Positions 8,673-17,823 of a stretch of 64,000 nt of DNA are shown piece by piece. Made by a program: the position numbers and the translations under genes. Each line of letters begins with the position of its first letter. The first letter of the stretch is position 1. The notes under the pieces are model-generated. The model was not told where the DNA came from and did no database searches. It saw only the letters and a list, made by a program, of their open reading frames with translations. The DNA comes from Kineosporia aurantiaca JCM 3230. GTDB lineage: Bacteria > Actinomycetota > Actinomycetes > Actinomycetales > Kineosporiaceae. The stretch lies in assembly GCA_000719025.1 (NCBI GenBank), contig JODP01000020.1, forward strand, positions 109,064-173,063, in the 5' to 3' direction.

Positions 8673-9533
8673 ATGGGGCAGATGGGCATGACTCAGCAGG
8701 TGCCGAGGGTTGCGATGAGCCAGCCACCTCTGGGTGAGGTGCCGGCCGCCGCCGTGCTGTTCTCGCTCGAGCAGGGGTCGGTGCGCCGGGCCGTGCCGCC
8801 GGGCCAGGAGGTCACGGTGGGCCGGAGCCGCGCCTGCGACCTGCGGATCGCCTACGAGCCGGAGGACGACTACGTCTCCCGGCACACCGCCACGCTCCGG
8901 GTGATGACCGACTGCGTGCTGATCCGCAACTCGTCCTCGTCCAAGCTCATCACCCTGCGCCCGCCCACCGGCGCCGCCCGCACGATCGAGCCCGGCGCAG
9001 CCACCACCTCGCTGCCCTGGCGTCAGTTCGACGTGGTGATCACCGGCCGGTTCGGCCGCGACTACGTGGTCCACGTGGACGCGCGGGGCCTGCCGCCGAC
9101 ACGCTCGGACCTGGAGGAAGAGGAGTCCGACTCCTCGCCCACCGTGGTGGTGCCCCCGATCGTCCTTACCCCGGCCCAGCGTCGGCTGCTCACGGCGCTC
9201 TGCGAGCCGCTGCTGACCCGTTCCGGCCTGGAGGCCAGCGCCGCTACCTACCGTCAGGTGGCCGAGCGGGTGGGGCGTCGCCCCGGCTATGTGCGCAACG
9301 TGTTCAAGCAGGTGCGGGAGAAGCTGGACAGCCACGGCGTGCCCGGCCTGGTGTCTCGTGAGCGTCCGGACGCGGCAGAGGACTTCCGTCTTCCGCTGGC
9401 CATGTGGGCGATCCGTAGCGGCACGATCACGCACGCTGATCTTGCTCAGGCGCAGACCTGGTTCGCGGCCGCCGCGGCAGAACCGCATCCCGACGACGAG
9501 GACGAGCACGGCGACGAGGAAGACGCGAAGTAG
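8673..9533 (+). CDS. FHA domain protein with C-terminal winged-helix-like region
   Basis: With the ATG at 8673, placed eight bases after gggaagga, the protein has 286 residues. The FHA phosphothreonine-binding fold spans about 27-135, with the signature Gly-Arg at 50-51 (VGRSRACDL) and Ser-Arg-His at 69-71. After a Glu/Asp-rich linker (145-160), residues 165-240 read like a helix-turn-helix (LTPAQRRLLTAL, then YRQVAERVGRRPGYVRNVFKQV), as in other actinobacterial FHA proteins of this length. The tail is very acidic. It probably reads Ser/Thr-kinase signalling, possibly at DNA; no kinase lies nearby. An earlier in-frame ATG at 8637 has no ribosome site. Confidence 0.8.
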   Translation: MGQMGMTQQVPRVAMSQPPLGEVPAAAVLFSLEQGSVRRAVPPGQEVTVGRSRACDLRIAYEPEDDYVSRHTATLRVMTDCVLIRNSSSSKLITLRPPTGAARTIEPGAATTSLPWRQFDVVITGRFGRDYVVHVDARGLPPTRSDLEEEESDSSPTVVVPPIVLTPAQRRLLTALCEPLLTRSGLEASAATYRQVAERVGRRPGYVRNVFKQVREKLDSHGVPGLVSRERPDAAEDFRLPLAMWAIRSGTITHADLAQAQTWFAAAAAEPHPDDEDEHGDEEDAK

Positions 9534-9563
9534 GGACGCACTGGGCGGGCAACGGCTGTACGG

Positions 9564-11159
9564 CTAGTAGGCGCCTTCGCCGCGGACCACGGCCCGCACG
9601 GTGCGCCAGAGGATGCTCAGATCCAGCGTCATCGACCAGTTGTCGACGTAGCGCAGGTCGAGGAGCAGGGACTGCTCCCAGGTGAGGTCGGAGCGGCCGG
9701 AGACCTGCCAGAGGCCGGTCATCCCCGGCCGCACCCGCAGCCGGCGGACCGCGTCGCTGGAGTAGCCGGCGACCTCGCTGGGCAGCGGCGGGCGGGGGCC
9801 GACCAGGGACATGTCGCCCTTGGCCACGTTGATCAGCTGCGGCAGCTCGTCCAGCGAGTAGCGCCGCAGGAAGGCGCCGAGCGGGGTGACCCGGGGGTCG
9901 GCGCGCATCTTGAACAGCACGCCGTTGCCCTCGTCGTGGGCGGCCAGGTCGATCAGCCGGTGCTCGGCGTCGGTGACCATGGAGCGGAACTTGTAGATGT
10001 CGAACTCCCGGCCGCCGACCCCGACCCGGGTCTGCCGGAAGAACGCCGGGCCCGGGCTGGTCATCCGCACGGCCACGGCCAGGGTGATCAGCAGGGGGGA
10101 GAGGGCGAGCAGGATCGCGGTGCCCAGCAGCCGGTCGAACGCGGCCTTCACCAGCAGATCGCCGCCGTCCGGGGCGGGCTGCTCCAGGTGCAGCAGCGAG
10201 AGCCCGGCCAGCGGGCGGATCGACAGGCGGGGCCCGGCCACCTCGACGATGCCGGGGGAGACGATCAGCTCCACGTCGCGGTCCTCCAGGGCCCAGGCCA
10301 GCTCGCGCAACGGGTGCCCCCACAGGTCGGGGTGCGAGACCACGGCCACCACGTGCGCGCCGGTGGAGTCGACCGCGGCCAGCACGTCCTCCGGACCGCC
10401 CATTACCGGCACCCCGTCCACGTCGCTCGGGGTGACCGGGCTGGCCGCCAGGCAGACCCCCACCGGGACCATGCCGCGGTAGGTGGTGTGCCGCAGCTGA
10501 TGCACGAGTTCGACCGCGCCCTCGGCATCGCCCAGCACGATGGTCCGCTCCAGCCCGATGCCGGCAGCCCGGGCGTGGTGCAGCCGGATCCGCAGGATTT
10601 TGCGGGCCGCCAGGGCGCCGAACACGGTGACCGGGACGGCGAAGACCACGACCGAACGGGAGACGTTGCTGCGGGACAGGTACGAGGTGACCGCGATGGC
10701 CGCGAACAGCACCACGCCGGAACGCAGGACCCGCTGGAACTCCTCGGTGCCGGCCCCCAGGAAACGACGCTCGTAGACCCGGTCCATGCCGGCGATGGCG
10801 ATCCAGACCGCGGGCAGCACGATCGGCATCCAGGCCCAGAAGCCGGGGGCTTCCCCGGAGAACCGGAGGGTGATGGCCAGCAGGGCGGCCGCGCTCGCGG
10901 TCAGGGCGTCGGCCAGCAGGACGTTGCGGCGGTACCGGTTGAGGGCCGCGCGGGCGTCGATGTCGGCGTGGCGGGGGCGGACCCGATCGGTCCGGCCGAG
11001 GCCGGCGACCGACGCTGACACTGCACCGGCACTGCCCGCCAGCCCGGGTGCGCCGACCGGGCCGGAACGGACGTTTTCCGTGGGTTCACCGGGACCGGAG
11101 TGAGGGGCGGGGGCACTGGGATCGCCGGTACTCCGCGAAAAGACACGCCGGGACGTCAA
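9564..11159 (-). CDS. Polyprenyl-phosphate sugar transferase (exopolysaccharide initiation)
   Basis: The 531-residue integral membrane enzyme should transfer a sugar-1-phosphate from a nucleotide sugar to undecaprenyl phosphate, the first step of an exopolysaccharide or glycan. After a basic, Gly-rich cytoplasmic N-terminus come four TM helices (about 75-200), a nucleotide-binding-like CoA_binding_3 domain (about 205-330), then the catalytic bacterial sugar-transferase domain from KAAFDRLLG (about 335) to the end. Family landmarks are FRQTRVGVGGREF, YKFRSMV, the catalytic region YSLDELPQLINV, SLVGPRPP and RPGMTGLWQVSGRS. Length and domain order match the WbaP/CpsE group. The rest of a polysaccharide cluster is not beside it, apart from the GT39 protein 2 kb away. 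Confidence 0.93.
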   Translation of the reverse strand: MTSRRVFSRSTGDPSAPAPHSGPGEPTENVRSGPVGAPGLAGSAGAVSASVAGLGRTDRVRPRHADIDARAALNRYRRNVLLADALTASAAALLAITLRFSGEAPGFWAWMPIVLPAVWIAIAGMDRVYERRFLGAGTEEFQRVLRSGVVLFAAIAVTSYLSRSNVSRSVVVFAVPVTVFGALAARKILRIRLHHARAAGIGLERTIVLGDAEGAVELVHQLRHTTYRGMVPVGVCLAASPVTPSDVDGVPVMGGPEDVLAAVDSTGAHVVAVVSHPDLWGHPLRELAWALEDRDVELIVSPGIVEVAGPRLSIRPLAGLSLLHLEQPAPDGGDLLVKAAFDRLLGTAILLALSPLLITLAVAVRMTSPGPAFFRQTRVGVGGREFDIYKFRSMVTDAEHRLIDLAAHDEGNGVLFKMRADPRVTPLGAFLRRYSLDELPQLINVAKGDMSLVGPRPPLPSEVAGYSSDAVRRLRVRPGMTGLWQVSGRSDLTWEQSLLLDLRYVDNWSMTLDLSILWRTVRAVVRGEGAY

Positions 11160-11545
11160 GACAACCCCCAGAGCGAGCTAGTCGGGTCAAAGGCCTGAAA
11201 AGCGAGTCCCGGCCCCGGGGCCTGCCGATCTGCCGCCGGTGGTCCGGGCGTTCCCACCCTAGGGCATTCATCACTGCCCGAGGTTGCTTATTCACACCCG
11301 GTCACAAGAACATCCGTGCTGGTCAGCGGGATGTGGCAAATGCCCGGAATTAACCCCGATCAAAAGCGGGCCGAAGGACGTCCTCTGCTATTGGGCCCTC
11401 GAAGTCCGGTAGGAAAGATCGCCGGACTCGCCCCGGGGTGTCGCTGTTGGGCTATTACTCGGTGCATCATCTAGAGCGGATACCACCCGGGTTCCGTCCG
11501 CCGGGTGAATACCCTCAGATCTGGTCAGCGACGCAGGGAGTCTGA
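11160..11545. other. Divergent promoter region between sugar transferase and 11546 gene
   Basis: No gene is seen in these 386 bp. It separates two divergently transcribed genes, so it must hold both promoters. The inverted repeat cacccgg...ccgggtg at about 11486-11508 lies just before the 11546 gene and could be an operator; this is only a possibility. Confidence 0.4.
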
Positions 11546-13111
11546 ATGCCGCCCTCGGAGACTTCGCGACACCGCGGAGCCGGCCGGACCACCGTCGAGT
11601 CCAAGCCGCGCCTGTTCCGGTCCGGAGGCACCAGCGGCGGCCCGCCGCCGGAGGTCCGGGCCCGTCAGGCGCTCCAGCCGCCCTGGGCCTCGGGCGCGCG
11701 CCGGCCGGCCCGTCGGGTGCAGCCGTTCACCCCGGCCGCCGACGGCATCTCCCGGCAGCTCTGCTCGGCGATCCACCTGAACGCCTCGTTCGGCGGTGAG
11801 GTGCTCAACGATCTGGTCTACCCGGACTGGAAGGCGATGTCGCCGAACTGGCACCTGGACGCGGTGGTCCTGGCCCGGCACGCGGCCCAGGCCAAGCAGC
11901 GCCGGGAGACCCGCGACGTCTGGCTGCTCGTGGTCACCGCCGCGGTGGCGATCATCGCCGAGGTCGCCCTGGTCTCGATCTTCACCGGCAGCCTGGGCCC
12001 CGGCGGCCTGCTGATGCTGCTGTTCTTCGCGGTGGTCGGGGCCTACCTGGCCGGGTTCGCGATCATCTGGGTGCACTACCGGGCGGTGCACGACTCGGCG
12101 CTCGCTTCGATCGGCATCCGCGGTCTGAACGCGGTCGAGCCGCCGCCCCTGCCGGCCGACGTGGAGGAGGCGATCCGCTCCTCGATGCGAGCGAACGTGA
12201 TCGTCTTCGCCGGCAAGACCCCGTTCAACGGCTCCGGCGAGATGATCGACCACTGGAGCTTCACCATCGACACCCGGGTCGGCACGCTCGACGCCGCGCT
12301 CGGCAAGCGGGTCGAGCCGGACGATTTCGAGGCCATCGACCTGCACCGCTACCTGCTCGAGCAGATCCCGCTGACCCTGGAGAACAAGCCGAGGACCGGC
12401 AACCGGATGTACGTGATCGGCGGTCACGCGCGCACCGTCGGCGGCCTGTTCCGGCAGGGTCCGGTGCTCGACGACCCGGACTACGAACTGCGCTTCCGCC
12501 GGCCGGTGTCGGAGGTGACGACCGAGGCGATCGAGAAGTCCCTGCGGCACCAGCACCGTTCGGCCCGGCCGTACAGCTTCTTCGAGATCACCGGATGGGA
12601 CGGCCAGGTCGTGGTCACCCTGTTCGTGCGGGTGGAGAAGCGCGGCCCGATGCTCGAGGTGGAGCTGGCGGTCTGTGCGCTGCGCCCGCTGAAGGGCGAC
12701 TACGGCGACGTGGTGAAGATCCCGCTGGGCCCGGGGGCGCACCGGTTGCCGTTGCTGCGCACGGTGTTCCCGATGGTCTGGCCGCTGCTGTGGGGCAGCC
12801 CCTCGCGGGCGATCCGGAAGATCCGGATGGACCGGCAGGAGCGCGCCGAGCGGGTCGACCTGGACCAGGAGCTCGAGGAGCGCAACGACCTGAGCTGGGC
12901 GGCCTCGCCGAGTCTGCGCGACCGCACGGCCGCGGCGGCGAACGGGAACCACTTCGGCGCGGCGGACGAGAAGATCTACCACAACGCGTTCAAGCGCCGG
13001 TCGATCGACGTGCTGCGGGAGTTCCTGGTGGCCCACGACGTGGACGTGAAGGAGTACGACCTGGCCGCCTCGTTCATGGTCCCCGGCCTGGGCACCACCA
13101 CCGCGTCCTGA
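11546..13111 (+). CDS. Membrane protein of unknown function
   Basis: The 521-residue protein has a basic, Pro-rich N-terminus (1-75), a soluble segment, and two TM helices at about 132-180 (WLLVVTAAVAIIAEVALVSI and the following LLMLLFFAVVG region). After these lies a 330-residue soluble domain with alternating beta-like and helical stretches and a charged patch RQERAERVDLDQELEERNDL near residue 432. The topology suggests a hairpin membrane anchor with both large parts on the same side. agggag stands about seven bases before the ATG. I recognise no family. Its position between envelope glycosylation genes hints at, but does not prove, a surface role. Confidence 0.75.
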   Translation: MPPSETSRHRGAGRTTVESKPRLFRSGGTSGGPPPEVRARQALQPPWASGARRPARRVQPFTPAADGISRQLCSAIHLNASFGGEVLNDLVYPDWKAMSPNWHLDAVVLARHAAQAKQRRETRDVWLLVVTAAVAIIAEVALVSIFTGSLGPGGLLMLLFFAVVGAYLAGFAIIWVHYRAVHDSALASIGIRGLNAVEPPPLPADVEEAIRSSMRANVIVFAGKTPFNGSGEMIDHWSFTIDTRVGTLDAALGKRVEPDDFEAIDLHRYLLEQIPLTLENKPRTGNRMYVIGGHARTVGGLFRQGPVLDDPDYELRFRRPVSEVTTEAIEKSLRHQHRSARPYSFFEITGWDGQVVVTLFVRVEKRGPMLEVELAVCALRPLKGDYGDVVKIPLGPGAHRLPLLRTVFPMVWPLLWGSPSRAIRKIRMDRQERAERVDLDQELEERNDLSWAASPSLRDRTAAAANGNHFGAADEKIYHNAFKRRSIDVLREFLVAHDVDVKEYDLAASFMVPGLGTTTAS

Positions 13112-13184
13112 TCGCGGGCGTTCCATAGCTGACGCTCAGGAAACAGTCGGTCGCCGGTCAGCGGCCGGGTGAAGTCTGATCACC

Positions 13185-15305
13185 ATGACGACGACCTCGC
13201 CCGGCCTGCGCCCCGGCCACCAGGCCGAACCACCCGGCGGCACACCCGACCGCCTGGACGACTCCTCCGGACGGCAGCGCGGCCGTCGTCGGTTCCTCAC
13301 CTCGGCCGACGGCGATCCGGCCTGGGCCCGCCCGGCCCTGCTGGTGCTGCTGGTCGCCACCGCCGGGCTGTACCTGCAGAACGTGGCGATCTCGGGCAAC
13401 GGCAACGACTTCTACGCCGCCGCCGTGCAGGCCGCCTCGAAGAGCTGGAAGGCCTGGTTCTACGGCTCGTTCGACGCGAGCAACTTCATCACGGTGGACA
13501 AGCCGCCCGCCTCGACCTGGGTGATGGGCCTGTCCGCGCGGATCTTCGGCTACAGCAGCTGGAGCATGCTGGCCCCGCAGGCGCTGGAGTGCGTCGCCGC
13601 CGTGGGCCTGCTCTACGCCGCCGTGAAGCGCTGGTCCGGCCCGGCCGCGGGACTGCTGGCGGGAGCGGTCCTGGCCCTCACCCCGGCCGCCGCGCTGATC
13701 TTCCGGTTCAACAACCCGGACGCCCTGCTGGTGCTGCTGATGACGGCCGCGACCTACTGCATGGTGCGGGCCACCGAGAACGCGTCGACCAAGTGGGTGC
13801 TGCTGGCCGGCAGCGCGCTGGGCTTCGCCTTCCTGACCAAGATGCTGCAGGGCTGGCTGATCGTGCCCGCCCTGGGCCTGGCCTACCTGATCTGCGCCCC
13901 CACCTCGTTCAAGCGCCGCTTCCTGCAGCTGCTGGGCGGTCTGGCCGCAATGATCGTCTCCTGCGGCTGGTGGATCGCCATCGTCGAACTGGTGCCCGCG
14001 AGCGACCGTCCCTACGTCGGCGGCTCGGAGAACGACTCCATCCTCGAGCTGGTCTTCGGCTACAACGGCCTGGGCCGGATCTTCGGCGGTGACGGTAACG
14101 GCGGCGGGGGCGGTGGCGGCGGCGGGATGACCGGCGGCGCGGCGGGCTCCTCGTTCGGCGGGGCCACCGGCCTGAACCGGCTGTTCAGCTCCGAGATGGG
14201 CAACGAGATCTCCTGGCTCCTGCCGGCCGCCCTGGTCGCCCTGGCGGCCGGGCTGATGATCACCTGGGGCCGGCCGCGCACCGACCGGACCCGGGCCGCG
14301 CTGATCATGTGGGGCGGCTGGATGCTCACGGTCGGCCTGATCTTCAGCTACATGAAGGGCACCATCCACCCCTACTACACGGTGGCCCTGGCACCCGGTA
14401 TCGCCGGGACGATCGCAGTGGCCGGAGCGGCCCTCTGGAAGGCCCGCGAGCAGTGGCGGGCCCGGCTCGGCCTGGCCGCGATGGTCCTGGCCAGCGGCCT
14501 GTGGTCCTACACCCTGCTGGCTCGGAACGCGGACTGGCACCCCTGGCTGCGCTACCTGCTGCTGGCGGTCACCGTGATCGCCGGTATCGGCCTGCTGATC
14601 CCGGTCCGGCTGGCCACCCGGGCCCTGGTGGTCCTGGTCCTGGCCGGCCTGCTCGGCGGGATCACCGGCAGCGCCTCCTACGCGGTGGCGACCACCGGCA
14701 CGGCGCACACCGGCTCCATCCCCTCCGTCGGGCCGTCCAGCGCGGCGTCCTCGACCGGTGGTTTCGGTGGTGGTGGTGGCGGCGGATTCCCGGGTGGCGG
14801 TCGCGGCGGCACGGGCTCGTCCGGGACCGGGACGGCGCCGGGAGGCACCACCCAGGGCGGAACCGGTACCTCGAGCGGCAGTTCCACCGAGTCCGGCTCC
14901 ACCGGCTCGACCGAGTCGGAGAGCGGCTCCACCACCCCCGGCGGCTTCGGTGGCGGAGGCGGGACGGGTGGCAGCACCACGGTCGACTCCGCTCTGGTCA
15001 CGCTGCTCAAGAACGCCGGCACCAAGTGGGCCGCGGCCACCGTCGGCTCGAACTCGGCCGCGCCGCTGCAGCTGGCCAGCGGTGAACCGATCATGGCGAT
15101 GGGCGGGTTCAGCGGGAGCGACCCGACGCCGACCCTGGCCGAGTTCAAGGCCTACGTCGCGGCCGGCGAGGTGCACTACTACATCGCCAGCGGCAACGGC
15201 GGCGGTGGGAGGGGCGGTAACAGTGAAGTCGCCGAATGGGTTGCGGCGAACTACACCGCGACTACCGTAGGTGGCTACACGGTCTACGACCTTCAGGCCT
15301 CGTAG
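13185..15305 (+). CDS. GT39/ArnT-type membrane glycosyltransferase (YkcB-like)
   Basis: The 706-residue protein has about a dozen TM helices and should use a polyprenyl-phosphate sugar donor to glycosylate an extracytoplasmic acceptor. Typical landmarks are the first loop NGNDFYAAAVQAASKSW (Asp as presumed catalytic residue), FYGSFDASNFITVDKPP, and FRFNNPDALLVLLM. A Gly-only loop (about 305-318) follows FGGDGNG. The last 200 residues are outside the membrane: a Gly/Ser/Thr linker (about 520-600) and a small conserved domain ending in GGYTVYDLQAS, as in related actinobacterial proteins. ATG 13185 is preceded by only a weak ribosome site. It starts 73 bp after the membrane protein gene and may share its transcript. 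Confidence 0.88.
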   Translation: MTTTSPGLRPGHQAEPPGGTPDRLDDSSGRQRGRRRFLTSADGDPAWARPALLVLLVATAGLYLQNVAISGNGNDFYAAAVQAASKSWKAWFYGSFDASNFITVDKPPASTWVMGLSARIFGYSSWSMLAPQALECVAAVGLLYAAVKRWSGPAAGLLAGAVLALTPAAALIFRFNNPDALLVLLMTAATYCMVRATENASTKWVLLAGSALGFAFLTKMLQGWLIVPALGLAYLICAPTSFKRRFLQLLGGLAAMIVSCGWWIAIVELVPASDRPYVGGSENDSILELVFGYNGLGRIFGGDGNGGGGGGGGGMTGGAAGSSFGGATGLNRLFSSEMGNEISWLLPAALVALAAGLMITWGRPRTDRTRAALIMWGGWMLTVGLIFSYMKGTIHPYYTVALAPGIAGTIAVAGAALWKAREQWRARLGLAAMVLASGLWSYTLLARNADWHPWLRYLLLAVTVIAGIGLLIPVRLATRALVVLVLAGLLGGITGSASYAVATTGTAHTGSIPSVGPSSAASSTGGFGGGGGGGFPGGGRGGTGSSGTGTAPGGTTQGGTGTSSGSSTESGSTGSTESESGSTTPGGFGGGGGTGGSTTVDSALVTLLKNAGTKWAAATVGSNSAAPLQLASGEPIMAMGGFSGSDPTPTLAEFKAYVAAGEVHYYIASGNGGGGRGGNSEVAEWVAANYTATTVGGYTVYDLQAS

Positions 15306-15429
15306 ACCGACGCCGGAGCCGGCCCAGATCGGGTGCGGTGGCGCTGCGGAACCCCTCCCCGCGGCGTCATCGCACCGTTTTCTCTCCCTCCTCCCCGGCG
15401 CTGACCGTCGGTGAAGCGGGGTGGGGACC

Positions 15430-16059
15430 GTGGAGACGCTCGACCTCGGCACCGAGGGCGAAGAACCGCCGGAGGAACCGGCATCTTCCCCGTTGCGGCT
15501 CCTGCTCTACGGAATCGTCGCCGTTGTCCTGGTCGGCCTCGGCAGTCTGCTGATCGCCAACGGCACCGATGCGACGCAGCAGCAGATCCACCCCGTCCCC
15601 ACATTGAGCCCAACGCCGCCGATCGAGTCCCAGCCGATCCTGTTGGACCGGGTCTGCCCGGCCCGCACCGACCATCGCAACTACCTGATCGTGTCCTTCC
15701 TGGTGAAGAACGTTCGCGGTACCGCGGTAAGGGTCGCCGCGATGGCTGGACACCCGCCGCTCGGTGGCGTCACCCAGGCCCGCCCGACGAGGTCAGGTGG
15801 CACCTGCCGGCGCCCGGGCCGGGCCCCCGTCAGGTCGGTCATCGCTTCGGGCGGCAACCGGCTCTACACCATCCGCTGGGACCTCCCGGACACCTGTCCG
15901 GAGCCTTACCCTCTGCAGGTGCGGGTTACTTATCAGCTGCCGGGCGAAGTGGTGATGAAGTCCGACTTCGTCACCGTTCTGGTCGATCTGAGCGGCATCG
16001 GCTTCCTCCAGTGCCCCAAGGCGGTCACCGACCTGCCCACCCCGCTGGGCGACGGCTGA
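15430..16059 (+). CDS. Single-pass membrane protein, copy 1 of a tandem pair
   Basis: GTG 15430 is chosen because it gives V-E-T-L-D-L, matching the M-E-T-L-D-L start of the adjacent paralogue; an in-frame GTG lies 9 bp upstream. The 209-residue product has a short acidic N-terminus, one TM helix (about 22-42, LLLYGIVAVVLVGLGSLLI) and an extracytoplasmic domain of about 150 residues with conserved cysteines (CPARTDHR, GGTC, DTCPEPYPLQV, FLQCPKA) that could form two disulphides. The domain has beta-sandwich-like alternation. Function unknown. Confidence 0.75.
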   Translation: METLDLGTEGEEPPEEPASSPLRLLLYGIVAVVLVGLGSLLIANGTDATQQQIHPVPTLSPTPPIESQPILLDRVCPARTDHRNYLIVSFLVKNVRGTAVRVAAMAGHPPLGGVTQARPTRSGGTCRRPGRAPVRSVIASGGNRLYTIRWDLPDTCPEPYPLQVRVTYQLPGEVVMKSDFVTVLVDLSGIGFLQCPKAVTDLPTPLGDG

Positions 16060-16062
16060 ACC

Positions 16063-16695
16063 ATGGAAACCCTCGACCTGGAACCCGGCAACGAGGACAG
16101 ACCCCCGGAACGACCCACCGTCTCGGCGGCGCGGCTGCTGCTCTACGCCGTCGCCGCGGCGGCGCTGATCGGGATCGGCAGCCTGATCGTCGGGCACGAC
16201 ACCGCTCCCGAGGTGCCGCCCGACCCTTCCCCGACCCGGCAGATCCCCCCGCTTCCGACCGAGCCGCCCGCCCTGACCATCGAGAACGCCTGCCCCATCC
16301 GCACCGATCACCGTACTGAGCTGACGATTTCCTTTGCCCTGCGGAACATCTCCTCGGCCCAGGTGGCGATCACCGGGCTGGCCGCGATCCGGTCACCGGA
16401 CGGGCCGCGGCAGATCGGGCCCACCCGCTCCGGGGGGTCCTGCGGCCGGACCGGCTGGCAGTCGGCCCGAGAGCCGATCGCGTCGGGTCACGCCCGCATC
16501 TACACCGTTCGGTGGGGCCTGCCCAAGACCTGTCCCGAGCCGTACCCGCTCCAGGTCCACGTCACCTACTACCTTCCCCACCAGGTGATCGAGCAATCCG
16601 ACATCCTCACCGCGCGGGTCGATCTGAGCGGCATCGGCTTCCTCCAGTGCCCCAAGGCGACCACCGATCTCCCTACCCCGGCGGGCAGCGGATAA
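16063..16695 (+). CDS. Single-pass membrane protein, copy 2 of a tandem pair
   Basis: The 210-residue product is a clear paralogue of the upstream gene and begins 3 bp after its stop. It shares the METLDL start, a TM helix at about 22-44, the four cysteine contexts (CPIRTDHR, GGSC, KTCPEPYPLQV, FLQCPKA) and the C-terminal motif VDLSGIGFLQCPKA. Sequence between these blocks has diverged, so the duplication is not recent. The two products could form a heteromer on the cell surface. Function unknown. Confidence 0.75.
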   Translation: METLDLEPGNEDRPPERPTVSAARLLLYAVAAAALIGIGSLIVGHDTAPEVPPDPSPTRQIPPLPTEPPALTIENACPIRTDHRTELTISFALRNISSAQVAITGLAAIRSPDGPRQIGPTRSGGSCGRTGWQSAREPIASGHARIYTVRWGLPKTCPEPYPLQVHVTYYLPHQVIEQSDILTARVDLSGIGFLQCPKATTDLPTPAGSG

Positions 16696-17747
16696 TGGGA
16701 TGCTCTGAAGGTGCGTCGGCTGGCAGGCGGTCCCAGACTCGGTGCGTGCCGACGGACGTCCATCATTCCGCGACCTGCCCGAAACGGATGGAATTCGGGC
16801 CCTGCGGCGGAGTGCACACCGACCTGAGCTGCGAAATGGCCGATCAGCCGTGCCCCTTCGCGATCGCTGGCGAAGTCGTGGCCTGGACCGGTCCACCGGT
16901 GCCCGAACGCTCCACCTTGGACGTCTCAAAAACCCTCATTCTCACCGACTTCACCGTGCGTCCGTACGACGTCGAGTCCGTTGCCGCAGTCGGGGCCGCG
17001 TTGGCCGGTTCCTGCGATGGGGTGCTGGTGGGGGAGCATCACAACCGCCCCGATTTTCCTCCCACGCTGATGACCAAGTTGATTAGGGACGCTGGACTCG
17101 AGGCCTGGGTAACCCTCACCTGTCGGGACCGCAACCGGGTGGTGCTCGAGCAGGAACTGGCCGGGCTCGCGGCCGCTGGGGCTACCGGCGTGCTCTGCGT
17201 TACCGGCGACGGACGCGCTCATGACGTGCGCCCGGACGTGACCCAGGTCTTCGACATCGACAGCACCCGCTTGGCCGCTCTTGCCGCTACCACCGGCCTG
17301 CATGTTGCGGTCGCGGAAGCCCCGGATGCTCCGCCGATGTCCCTGCGTCCCGGCCGTCTTAGGGAGAAGCAACGCGCCGGGGCTCAGCTCTGTCTGCTCA
17401 ACCACGTCGGTTCGCCCGCTCGAGTAGCCGCTTTCGTCGAGGCCGCCCGCGCGTGTGGGGTAACCCTGCCGGTGATTGCGGGCGTCGCGGTGTATACGGA
17501 CGAACGTTCTGCCCGTGCGTTGAGCTTGCCTGGTCTGGGGTTGGATCCGGTTGCGGTGCAAGGGGTTCTGTCTGCAGTCGATCCCGTTGAGGCGGGGATC
17601 GCGGCGGCGGTGTCGGAAGCGCGAGCGCTCTTGGCGGTGGACGGGGTCGTGGGCGTGAATCTGTCCGGGCTGGCTTCGGGGCGGAGCGAGGTTCTGGCGG
17701 CGGAGATCAAGGCGGCCATTGGGCAGACGGTTCGGGCGGGTTCGTGA
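16695..17747 (+). CDS. Methylenetetrahydrofolate reductase-like protein with N-terminal Cys motif
   Basis: The product of about 350 residues opens with CPKRMEFGPCGGV and further cysteines (LSCEMADQPCPF), the signature of the MTHFR_C-type domain, followed by a TIM-barrel resembling methylenetetrahydrofolate reductase (TLILTDFTVRPYD, VGEHHNRPDFPP, GATGVLCVTGDGR, AQLCLLNHVG). It may bind a metal through the cysteines and act in one-carbon metabolism. The ATG at 16695 overlaps the preceding stop (TAATG); a GTG at 16746 would start ten residues before the Cys motif and is an equally reasonable start. The cofactor and reaction are not certain. Confidence 0.75.
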   Translation: MGCSEGASAGRRSQTRCVPTDVHHSATCPKRMEFGPCGGVHTDLSCEMADQPCPFAIAGEVVAWTGPPVPERSTLDVSKTLILTDFTVRPYDVESVAAVGAALAGSCDGVLVGEHHNRPDFPPTLMTKLIRDAGLEAWVTLTCRDRNRVVLEQELAGLAAAGATGVLCVTGDGRAHDVRPDVTQVFDIDSTRLAALAATTGLHVAVAEAPDAPPMSLRPGRLREKQRAGAQLCLLNHVGSPARVAAFVEAARACGVTLPVIAGVAVYTDERSARALSLPGLGLDPVAVQGVLSAVDPVEAGIAAAVSEARALLAVDGVVGVNLSGLASGRSEVLAAEIKAAIGQTVRAGS

Positions 17748-17767
17748 GGTGGCGGGTTCATGAGGTG
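17736..17767. repeat. 16-bp direct repeat across the stop codon of the MTHFR-like gene
   Basis: Two copies of gcgggttc(g/a)tgaggtg stand end to end; the first contains the real TGA stop and the second a copy of it. Confidence 0.7.
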
Positions 17768-17823
17768 GCGGGCGGTTCAGCGTGCAGTAACACCGAGCAG
17801 CACTGAGAAACCGGAGGAGCGCC

